A stretch of 7,672 bases of DNA from assembly GCA_023415375.1 (NCBI GenBank), contig JAEZKW010000299.1, positions 1 through 7,672 of the forward strand. The letters run 5' to 3'. The position numbers were made by a program, and so were the translations under genes. The number at the start of each line of letters is the position of its first letter. The stretch's first letter is position 1. Below, in pieces: positions 1 to 5,482 of this stretch. The notes beneath the pieces were generated by a model. The model ran no database searches. It was given only the letters and a program-made list of their open reading frames with translations, and was not told the origin of the DNA. Source of the stretch: Bacillota bacterium. Its GTDB lineage: Bacteria > Bacillota > UBA4882 > UBA8346.

Positions 1-101
1 TGAGTAAGCCAAACGGTTTCACCATCCAAATGCACTTCCACTCGGGTCTGTCCATCTTCGGTTTGATATAGTAATATATCTCCTCCTGGTGCCTGCTCCA
101 T
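1..101 (-). CDS. RhuM-family protein, N-terminal part only (runs off the left edge)
   Basis: The minus strand encodes MEQAPGGDILLYQTEDGQ, continuing to ETVWLT at the edge. This matches the opening of the RhuM (virulence RhuM) family, whose members begin with a short 'LYQTEDG.TRIEVR...ETVWLTQ' segment before a helix-turn-helix-like region. Only about 33 codons lie in the window, so the rest of the protein cannot be judged. An in-frame ATG at 125 would add eight residues but has no Shine-Dalgarno sequence. The ATG at 101 has GAGGTG about nine bases upstream, so it is preferred. A strong promoter with a LexA/DinR-like box lies about 60-85 bases upstream. The molecular function of RhuM is not settled; members are often found in accessory regions beside defence genes, which fits this neighbourhood. 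Confidence 0.75.
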   Translation of the reverse strand, partial: MEQAPGGDILLYQTEDGQTRVEVHLDGETVWLT

Positions 102-157
102 TCCAAATTTCACCTCATGACTCATTACATTATTGAGTAGTAATTTTTTCCACTTAA

Positions 158-186
158 ACAGTATCACGAACATTTGTTTGTGTCAA
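158..186 (-). promoter_or_regulatory. Sigma-A-like promoter for the RhuM gene
   Basis: On the minus strand there is a perfect -35 hexamer TTGACA (186-181), a 17-base spacer, and TACTGT (163-158) as the -10. Transcription would start near 150, about 50 bases before the preferred RhuM start at 101. This is the best promoter in the window. Confidence 0.75.
167..180. promoter_or_regulatory. LexA/DinR-type SOS box inside the RhuM promoter spacer
   Basis: The plus strand reads CGAACATTTGTTTG. The Gram-positive DinR/LexA operator is CGAACNNNNGTTCG, with CGAACATATGTTCG as a common strong form. One base of the two conserved half-sites differs (GTTTG for GTTCG). The box fills most of the spacer between -35 and -10, where a bound repressor would block RNA polymerase. 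This implies SOS control of the RhuM gene. Confidence 0.65.
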
Positions 187-312
187 TGATTTATCATTAC
201 ACCGCGGGTCTGCACTGACCATCTTGAGCCTGTTTTGCCTTAACAATTTTTAGCTTTCGGTTTCGCTCAAACAACTGTTTTAAATATTTTAAGGAATGCT
301 TGCGCAATTTAA

Positions 313-413
313 CTGATTCCTACATCCGTGTAGTCGTCTTCTTGGGCAGTTCTGTGGGCCGACGGCTAGAGTCATCCATAACTCAAAGCCGCGTGGTCAA
401 CCTCCTGTTGACC
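313..413 (-). ncRNA. Short, diverged copy of the structured RNA element (copy B)
   Basis: Reading the minus strand from 413, a perfect 7-bp stem (GGTCAAC 413-407, GTTGACC 401-395, loop AGGAG) is followed by CGCGGC (393-388), a block ending TGGATGA (372), GCCGTCGGCCCACAGAA (366-350), AGAAGACG (342-335) and a small stem CTACA/TGTAG (333-329/324-320). The same ordered blocks occur on the plus strand at 516-615, including all 17 bases of the central block. Stem sequences differ between the copies but keep pairing, as expected for RNA. Copy B lacks the GC-rich hairpins that follow in copy A, so it is either a truncated relic or a different variant. No protein reading is conserved: the frames contain stops. 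Confidence 0.5.
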
Positions 414-515
414 ATTTCGGAGCTGACATATTGGCTCCTTTTCTTACGCTTAATATTAGGCCCAATTAAACTTCTTGAATGCCTTATTTATAGACTCCTT
501 TGAAAGGATTATAAT

Positions 516-780
516 CGCCGATCAAGGATGTCGGCGGCGCGGCATCTTTTCTTGGATGAAAAACTGCCGTCGGCCCACAGAAATATATAGAAGACGCCGA
601 CACGAGGTCGGCGTCAACCTAATCAAAAACTCCGACCCCGGCAACCGGATGGCCGGGGCGATAGAGGGGGTACCCGGGGGACTTAGCCCCCGGGCCGGCG
701 GGTTCCAAGGGTTGTCCGGCTACAACCCTTGGCCCTAGGGGTGCAGGGGAGTGGGTGACGTCCCCTGTCGGCAAACGTCC
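516..780 (+). ncRNA. Large multi-hairpin structured RNA candidate (copy A), HEARO/omega-RNA-like, no protein partner nearby
   Basis: About 265 bases hold consecutive perfect stems: CGCCGA/TCGGCG (516-521/531-536), GACGCCGAC/GTCGGCGTC (593-601/607-615), CCCCGGC/GCCGGGG (636-642/652-658), CCCGGGGG/CCCCCGGG (673-680/687-694), an 11-bp stem CCAAGGGTTGT/ACAACCCTTGG (705-715/722-732) and CAGGGGA/TCCCCTG (744-750/761-767). Possible long-range pairs exist too: GCCGG (694-698) with the loop CCGGC (716-720), and GACG.CCGAC (593-601) with GTCGG...CGTC (767-779). Size, GC-rich serial hairpins and pseudoknots fit the HEARO/omega-RNA class that guides IscB/IsrB. That class assignment rests on general resemblance, not on a search. 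No IscB/IsrB gene is visible, so it would be a stand-alone copy. A guide, if there is one, should lie at the 5' edge; its exact position cannot be fixed. Alternatives are another unclassified ornate RNA or a REP/MITE-type element. Confidence 0.55.
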
Positions 781-832
781 AAACAATTTATAAATCCCTT
801 AACGAATTCTCAGGCCATTTTTCGGCATCATT

Positions 833-878
833 CGACTTACATTAGGGCCCTATATCCGATCCTATATCCGACTTACAT
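833..878. repeat. Short direct repeats: 12-bp tandem pair inside a 10-bp repeat pair
   Basis: CGACTTACAT occurs at 833-842 and again at 869-878. Between them CCTATATCCGA is repeated in tandem (849-859 and 861-871, period 12). The repeats lie between copy A and the 3' end of the glycosylase remnant. They could be target-site or slippage duplications; no function is evident. Confidence 0.5.
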
Positions 879-888
879 ATGCACTTAA

Positions 889-1345
889 TTACTTACCTAC
901 CACCTGTTTTCCCACTGTCTCCCGAAATTGATTGGCATGTCCGTTGGCTGGGTGTGGCAGATGAGAAAAAGGAATATTCAGTTCCGTCAAAGTATGACTT
1001 GCTTTGGCTCCAACGGCGAAAATTGGGACCTCTGGGAACAGGGCATGAAAGTGATGAAAGATTTCCGCCCCGCAGGAGAGTTCCACCGGGGTGGGGGTGC
1101 GGTTGCTTAAAGTTTTTCTAGGACTCTTTGGGTTATAAGGATGAAAGGGAAAAGATGTCGCGCGCACGCGCGCTGGCCTGTTCGGTAGGGTTTCAAGGAT
1201 GAAGAGTCCGGACGGCTGGTGCGATGGCCGGAGCCGCCGATGACATCCTCGGGCCTGACTTGGTCATGGTGACCTAAGAGAATTCGTTCAGAAGTGATGG
1301 GGATGCCGGAGAACCGGCCGCCCTGATAACCTACGGCTTTAATGA
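889..1345 (-). pseudogene. Uracil-DNA glycosylase-superfamily gene remnant: N-terminus missing, internal deletion and frame change
   Basis: Two minus-strand segments in different frames match one family. Segment 1 (about 1345-1198) reads GYQGGRFSGIPITSERILL, then VRPEDVIGGSGHRTSRPD. This resembles the 'GEAPGYRGxRFTGIPFTSE' glycine-rich substrate-pocket region of uracil-DNA glycosylases (PF03167). Segment 2 (about 1158-905) reads FPFHPYNP, LSNRTPTPVEL, LFPEVPIFAVGAKA and HPANGHANQFRE, matching the family's 'NxFPFHPH..', 'NRTPT', 'vpivAVGrkA' and C-terminal 'HPs.GGANkFR' motifs. The 45 or so bases between them, which include a GCGCGCGTGCGCGC tract, replace a stretch of perhaps 35-45 residues found in intact members. 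The start and first 30 or more residues are missing at the edge of the AvcD cassette. An intact member would remove uracil from DNA; this one cannot be functional. The motif comparison is from memory, but the agreement is extensive. Confidence 0.75.
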
Positions 1346-1348
1346 CGA

Positions 1349-1534
1349 TTATTTTTGCAGATGCTTTGTTAAATAATCAACAGTATGGGTAAAGAAATCC
1401 TTTTCTTTTTTAGTTCGATAATCATTAAAATTTACTATTTTCCGGTCTTCATTATTGGTTGGAGAAATCGATATCGATTTAAACTCAAGCATTAATGGCA
1501 ATTGATTTGTATCACAAACTTTATTACTCATCAT
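1349..1534 (-). CDS. 61-residue small protein of unknown function, overlapping the end of the deaminase gene
   Basis: The ORF begins MMSNKVCDTNQLPLMLEF and ends YLTKHLQK, with a charged middle (NEDRKIVNFNDYRTKKEKD). It has no signal peptide or membrane segment, and I do not recognise its family. Its ATG lies 11 bases inside the deaminase ORF in another frame, with a strong GAGGGG four bases before the first ATG (seven before the second, at 1531). This is a classic arrangement for translational coupling, so it is likely expressed together with the deaminase. Base composition is AT-rich like the deaminase. It ends right where the glycosylase remnant begins. It may be a regulator, inhibitor or adaptor of the deaminase, but that is inferred only from position. 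Confidence 0.6.
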   Translation of the reverse strand: MMSNKVCDTNQLPLMLEFKSISISPTNNEDRKIVNFNDYRTKKEKDFFTHTVDYLTKHLQK

Positions 1535-3134
1535 TCTTCCCCTCTTTTAACCTGTTCAACCTCTTGACTATGATACTTTCGAGAATGGGTAATGATTCTA
1601 AAGTCACTTCATTTTTCGGCAAAATTTCCGAAGTATTGATCCCTTTTCTAAAAATTTTTTTGCGATCATCTTGTTTATATGTAAAGAATTGTAGATATCG
1701 ATTTGGAGAGACCCCATCAAATGCTAATAATCTAACCTTTGTTAAATCCTTTTCATCTTCTGTAATAGAATCAGAGTGTAATTTAATCGCCATGCTTTTA
1801 GGATAAGGTTCAATATAAAAGATATTCATTACTCCAGCGGCTATTAAATGCCTTGCACAATTATGACAAGGGTATGTAGTGCAATATAATGAACTTCCGA
1901 TAATTTTTGAACCATTATTTTGCCCCGCAGAAATTAGTGCATACATTTCTGCGTGAATGGCTCTGGAAAATTCGATTAAACTTTTTAATCTGGTATTCAA
2001 CAATATCGATATAATTCTTTCTTGATCTTTCTTCTGAGATATCCCTTCATCAATCATTTTTTCTGCAATTTCCCTTGCGAGACGTTCTTTCTCTAAATCG
2101 TTGTGGCATTTACCGTTATCGATATTCATACAACGATTATCATTTTCGCCTAATTTATCGGATTCCTTAAATTGATATAGGCGACCTCCTGCCTTAGGTA
2201 CATCATTCCAGCCTACAGAAATAACACTTCCTTCAGAATCGGTTAGGCATGCTCCTACTTGGCGGGACAGGCATGCTGAGTTTCCTGATGCTGCTGCAGC
2301 TAAATACATTGCTGTTTCAGCATTCGTGGGAGTTATGATTTTTGTATTAAATATTAAGTGTAAAAAACGTTCAACCTTAAATCTAAGGTGTTCTTCGGTA
2401 TTCCTATCAATTCGGATAAATAAATCAGCCTGAGGAAAAGTTTTTCGAACGGTTTGCCCATACTTTGCGTAATCTCGGTCAATGCTTTCGCCGGAGTCTT
2501 TATCGATCAAAATTTGAGCCTGAAAAGGTTTTAAACCCCTTTTTCTTTGAAGTTCTTCCTCAAGTTTTGACTTTGGAGAAAACACACCGATAAAGTAAAA
2601 TAAATCCCGGTATACGGCTTTTAGAATATCAAGTTCATACTGATTTTTAATAGAATCTATTAAGAAACATTTTCGGCGGGATTGATAATGAATGAGTTCC
2701 CCTGTATTTTCGGCTATCTTTTTCTTTTCATTAATATCAAGTTCATTCGTTCTTGACTCAGCGATTTTTTCTATTGCTAATTCAGCCAAATATGAGGGGC
2801 GATATTTTTTTCGGATTCGATCTCCGGCATCTATTAATTTATTAAGTTTATCATATTCATCTTGAAAAGCAACTTGGTTGGGATCCTCTTTTCTTATTTC
2901 ATCTTTGATAAACTCACTTAATCTTAATACGACACATTCATACCCATAATTTGTTTCAAGGATTTCTTTTAATACCTCTGAAACTTTATGAATAGGAGTG
3001 CCTATCGGTCCGCATAAACCAAATACTAATTCCTCTGTATAGGTATCACTAATTGTTATATCTTGGTTCTTGGATTTGTTTAAAACCGAATTTTGTGGCG
3101 GTTGGGGGTCAAAAAGGCTTAATGGTTCAGCCAT
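1524..3134 (-). CDS. avcD: Anti-phage deoxycytidylate deaminase with N-terminal P-loop-like domain (AvcD type)
   Basis: The 536-residue protein has two domains. Residues 36-260 resemble a nucleotide-kinase-like P-loop fold: a variant P-loop-type GLCGPIGTPIHK (39-50) without the canonical GKS/T, AGDRIRKKY (103-111), and FLIDSIKNQYELDIL...FIGVF (157-185). Residues 270-490 form a zinc-dependent deoxycytidylate deaminase: SRQVGACLTD (290-299), the zinc/proton-shuttle HAE (394-396) and PCHNC (422-426), where Cys423 and Cys426 would bind zinc. A long insert (320-388) carries extra cysteines (335, 343). Length and layout match AvcD, the phage-defence deaminase that depletes dCTP/dCMP pools; in Vibrio it is held inactive by the small RNA AvcI encoded beside it. 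The ATG at 3134 has GAGG ten bases upstream. No plain AvcI-like RNA is obvious here. The gene is more AT-rich than the operon to its right. Acquired defence gene is the best call; ordinary dCMP deaminases are far shorter. Confidence 0.85.
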   Translation of the reverse strand: MAEPLSLFDPQPPQNSVLNKSKNQDITISDTYTEELVFGLCGPIGTPIHKVSEVLKEILETNYGYECVVLRLSEFIKDEIRKEDPNQVAFQDEYDKLNKLIDAGDRIRKKYRPSYLAELAIEKIAESRTNELDINEKKKIAENTGELIHYQSRRKCFLIDSIKNQYELDILKAVYRDLFYFIGVFSPKSKLEEELQRKRGLKPFQAQILIDKDSGESIDRDYAKYGQTVRKTFPQADLFIRIDRNTEEHLRFKVERFLHLIFNTKIITPTNAETAMYLAAAASGNSACLSRQVGACLTDSEGSVISVGWNDVPKAGGRLYQFKESDKLGENDNRCMNIDNGKCHNDLEKERLAREIAEKMIDEGISQKKDQERIISILLNTRLKSLIEFSRAIHAEMYALISAGQNNGSKIIGSSLYCTTYPCHNCARHLIAAGVMNIFYIEPYPKSMAIKLHSDSITEDEKDLTKVRLLAFDGVSPNRYLQFFTYKQDDRKKIFRKGINTSEILPKNEVTLESLPILESIIVKRLNRLKEGKNDE

Positions 3135-3281
3135 TTCTTTTTTTCCTCGTTAAAACTGGATTGGAAACTCAAGTTTAACAAGCTTGTATTTTAATATAAT
3201 TCTGTAAAGTCCTATAATTTCCTTCTAGAAATGTAATATTATTCCTATATTTTTCACTTACGACACATACACTTTCTCATT
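3135..3281. promoter_or_regulatory. AT-rich divergent intergenic region between the deaminase and acetyltransferase genes
   Basis: Both flanking genes start from this 147-base stretch. It holds a perfect 10-bp palindrome ACAAGCTTGT (3178-3187) and TATAAT at 3195-3200 and 3213-3218 on the plus strand. No convincing -35 partner at 16-18 bases was found on either strand. It is the natural place to look for the deaminase promoter and for an AvcI-like inhibitory RNA, but neither is demonstrated. Confidence 0.35.
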
Positions 3282-3809
3282 ATGCTATTCAATAAACTCC
3301 CCCGACGGCCTGTCCGCCTCATTTCCAGCGAGGTTGAAAAACGTAATGCAATCATTAAAAACATTTTTGGAAAAATTGGCGATAGATTTAATATTCGATC
3401 TCCGTTTTACTGTATTTTTGGCCGCTATATTCACGTCGGCGAAAATTTTTTCGCCAATTTCAATTGTATTATTATCGATGGCGCTAAAGTAACGATTGGG
3501 GATAATGTTATGTTTGGGCCCAATGTTCGCCTTTTTACGGGAGGGCATCCCCTACACCATGAACGTAGAGAATTTTGTTGCTCTTTTCCCATCACTATCG
3601 GTAATAATGTTTGGATTGGCGGCGGGGCTATCGTCAACTCCAACATAACGATTGGAGACAATACGGTTATTGGTTCCGGCAGTGTAGTGACTAAGAATAT
3701 TCCGGCTAATGTGATTGCCGCCGGCAACCCTTGTCAAGTTATTCGGGAAATCACTGATAATGACCGTCAATATTACTTTAAAAAAATGAAATTTGAAGAT
3801 GCGCTTTAA
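3282..3809 (+). CDS. Hexapeptide-repeat O-acetyltransferase (maltose/galactoside acetyltransferase family), N-terminally short
   Basis: The 175-residue protein is a left-handed beta-helix acetyltransferase that moves acetyl from acetyl-CoA to a sugar hydroxyl. Visible motifs are IHVGENFFANFNCIIIDGA (50-68), VTIGDNVMFGP (70-80), the catalytic-histidine segment FTGGHPL with His89, ITIGNNVWIGGGAIV (104-118), ITIGDNTVIGSGSVVTKNIPA (122-142) and GNPCQVI (148-154). Intact Maa/LacA/NodL proteins are about 185-200 residues and begin with a 20-30 residue helical segment (K-M-L-x-G-E-x-Y...) that is absent here. The ATG at 3282 has no Shine-Dalgarno, and upstream codons in frame (to a stop at 3234) show no homology. 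The 5' end therefore may have been lost when the neighbouring cassette arrived, although the catalytic core is complete. It ends 11 bases from the convergent esterase gene. The sugar substrate is unknown. Confidence 0.85.
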   Translation: MLFNKLPRRPVRLISSEVEKRNAIIKNIFGKIGDRFNIRSPFYCIFGRYIHVGENFFANFNCIIIDGAKVTIGDNVMFGPNVRLFTGGHPLHHERREFCCSFPITIGNNVWIGGGAIVNSNITIGDNTVIGSGSVVTKNIPANVIAAGNPCQVIREITDNDRQYYFKKMKFEDAL

Positions 3810-3820
3810 CCTCCCAGTGG

Positions 3821-4447
3821 TTATCCTAAAATCTCTTTAACTTTCTCAGTAACCGCTTGGCCCAGCTTTGCATGTTCACCGGGATCAAAATGGATTCCGT
3901 CAACCGGACTGGAACGAATGATTTTGCCAGCATCCATAAAATGACATCCAAAAGTCTCAGCGATATCCGCATAATAGGCCCCGAATTTCAAGGACTTTTC
4001 TGCGCTGCCTGCAAAGATCTCTTTAAATCGGCCCACTTCCATAATGGGAGGCGGCGCGATTAGCAATACCTGAGGCGCCTGATATCCGCGAGGATAGTTT
4101 GCCTTCCGCACCAGATCCACCAATACGCCGGCGCCTTTGGCAATATCGCAAACAGGTAACGAAAAACGTTTTTTAAGGTCATTGGTACCCAGCATTATGA
4201 TTGCCAAATCGACTGGCGTATGGGATTGAAGGCAGGGGATGAGATAATCCCGGCCGCATGCGAAACCCTCAACCGGGTCCTCGTACACTATCGTCCTGCC
4301 GCCCATGCCTTCTTCAACCACCCAGTAATCAACGCCAAGCTTGTCGCGTAACACGCCTGGCCAACGCTGCTGCATATTAAACCGCGGCCCTTGTAACGGA
4401 TCGACTCCCCATGTGTTGGAATCTCCAAAACAGACAATCGTTTTCAA
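3821..4447 (-). CDS. SGNH/GDSL-family hydrolase (esterase/acyltransferase, MsAcT/arylesterase-like)
   Basis: The 208-residue protein shows the SGNH blocks. Block I is CFGDSNTWG with nucleophile Ser10, block II is EEGMGGRT (Gly50 as oxyanion residue), block III is IIMLGTND with Asn89, and block V is DGIHFD with Asp183 and His186. Spacing and intervening sequence (RWPGVLRDKLG, LAPPPIM-like LLIAPPPI) resemble the Mycobacterium smegmatis arylesterase/acyltransferase group rather than lysophospholipases. There is no signal peptide, so it acts in the cytoplasm, probably removing acyl groups from a small substrate. The start is TTG, with AGGA about 13 bases upstream; no ATG fits the N-terminal motif. 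It lies 61 bases downstream of the dehydrogenase in the same direction, behind two small hairpins, and is likely the last gene of the transport operon. De-acetylating an imported sugar is a reasonable but unproven role. Confidence 0.88.
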   Translation of the reverse strand: MKTIVCFGDSNTWGVDPLQGPRFNMQQRWPGVLRDKLGVDYWVVEEGMGGRTIVYEDPVEGFACGRDYLIPCLQSHTPVDLAIIMLGTNDLKKRFSLPVCDIAKGAGVLVDLVRKANYPRGYQAPQVLLIAPPPIMEVGRFKEIFAGSAEKSLKFGAYYADIAETFGCHFMDAGKIIRSSPVDGIHFDPGEHAKLGQAVTEKVKEILG

Positions 4448-4480
4448 TTTTTAGAACACTTCCTTTCCGAAACGAAGGTT

Positions 4481-4508
4481 CATCATCCTTTGATGTTTCA
4501 GATCTGAA
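4481..4508. repeat. Intercistronic hairpin and palindrome after the dehydrogenase
   Basis: CATCA/TGATG (4481-4485/4491-4495) forms a small hairpin, and TTCAGATCTGAA (4497-4508) is a perfect 12-bp palindrome just past the dehydrogenase stop. There is no U-run typical of a terminator, so read-through into the esterase is expected. They may set mRNA stability between the two genes. Confidence 0.35.
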
Positions 4509-5471
4509 TTAATATTGTTTTACTTGATTTAAAGGCTCCTTGCCCTCCAGGAAATCCCTGGCGTTTTGCAACGAAAAACGGATAATCCGGTCGTTTGCAT
4601 CATCCGTAGCCGCACCGATGTGCGGCATGGCAATTACCTTGCTACTGGTTAAAAGTTTTGAATCATACGGAGGTTCGGTTGCAAAACTATCAATCGCGGC
4701 TCCGGCGATGATCCCGGTTTCCAGTGCCCAAAAGAGGGCATCCTCATTGATAACCTGGCCCCGGGCGGCATTGATCAAATAGGCCGTCGGCTTCATGGCT
4801 GCCAATTGCTCCCAATCCATCATGTTTTTCGTGGTATCATCCCCTGGAATATGCAAGCTTAAAAAATCGGCTTCTTTAAGGATTTCGTCCAATCGGACAT
4901 AGCGAAATCCTAACTCCTCTGCCGCGGCTTCATCATGATACAGGTTATACGCCAACACATTCATATCAAAAGCTCTGGCATATTGGGCCAATTTCTTTCC
5001 GATCGCTCCCATCCCGACGATGCCTAATGTTTTGTTTGAAATTTCCTTACCGGGTGCCATGTGCCAGATGTGCCGGCGCATTTCGGCGTCACATTGAGGT
5101 ATCTGACGGGCTAGTCCGATCATCAGCCCGATTACCAACTCGGCAACGGCGTTACTATTCATTCCGGGGCAATTGGTAACCATCACCGGATGCCGGATAA
5201 CCGCCTGACGGTCTATTTTATCAAGTCCGACACCGAATTTACAAAGGATTTTCAATTTCCGGGCGGCGCAAAGAACCGCTTCGGTAATATGTTCCATTCC
5301 AAAAATCAATGCATCGGCATCTTGAATGATTTCACATAACTTTGCTTCCTCAATTTCAGTATCATTGAACAATGCGGTAACTTCATAGTCACCATCCAGA
5401 CAAAAATCCGCTACGGCTTGTTTGGTTATCGCTTCTTCCCTTTTGGTTAAGGTTATCAGTATTTTTTTCAT
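4509..5471 (-). CDS. D-2-hydroxyacid dehydrogenase, phosphoglycerate dehydrogenase type
   Basis: The 320-residue protein has the two-part fold of NAD-dependent D-isomer-specific 2-hydroxyacid dehydrogenases: a split substrate domain (1-100 and 295-320) around a Rossmann domain. Visible are KFGVGLDKID (78-87), TNCPGMNSNAVAEL (99-112), the dinucleotide motif GxGxxG at 153-158 (GMGAIG), and the catalytic triad Arg237 (NAARG), Glu266 (ATEPP) and His284 (MPHIGA). The usual acidic residue after the second beta strand, which favours NAD, is Asn176 (AYNLY), so cofactor preference may differ. It lacks the C-terminal ACT domain of long SerA forms. Start at 5471 is chosen because AGGAGA lies eight bases upstream and MKKILIT begins the fold; a 42-residue in-frame extension overlaps the permease and looks non-native. 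It sits 11 bases after the second permease, so it belongs to the sugar operon. The substrate may be a sugar-derived hydroxyacid rather than 3-phosphoglycerate. Confidence 0.88.
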   Translation of the reverse strand: MKKILITLTKREEAITKQAVADFCLDGDYEVTALFNDTEIEEAKLCEIIQDADALIFGMEHITEAVLCAARKLKILCKFGVGLDKIDRQAVIRHPVMVTNCPGMNSNAVAELVIGLMIGLARQIPQCDAEMRRHIWHMAPGKEISNKTLGIVGMGAIGKKLAQYARAFDMNVLAYNLYHDEAAAEELGFRYVRLDEILKEADFLSLHIPGDDTTKNMMDWEQLAAMKPTAYLINAARGQVINEDALFWALETGIIAGAAIDSFATEPPYDSKLLTSSKVIAMPHIGAATDDANDRIIRFSLQNARDFLEGKEPLNQVKQY

Positions 5472-5482
5472 TGCCGGTTCTC

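Noticed and set aside
300..503. Plus-strand 67-codon ORF
   Set aside because: It lies antisense to the structured copy B, has no ribosome binding site and no recognisable motif.
527..553. GATGTCG/CGGCATC hairpin followed by TTTTCTT as a rho-independent terminator
   Set aside because: No gene ends upstream of it on the plus strand, the stem has a T-G mismatch, and an alternative stem (516-536) fits the comparison with copy B better.
475..738. Plus-strand 87-codon ORF through the GC-rich hairpins
   Set aside because: It is rich in Gly/Pro/Arg from the inverted repeats, has no ribosome binding site, and the homologous copy at 313-413 breaks the frame with stops.
593..780. CRISPR array
   Set aside because: The hairpins are inverted repeats of differing sequence, not regularly spaced identical direct repeats.
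879..1121. Plus-strand ORFs of 80 and 60 codons
   Set aside because: They are antisense to the clearly recognisable glycosylase remnant, with no family resemblance.
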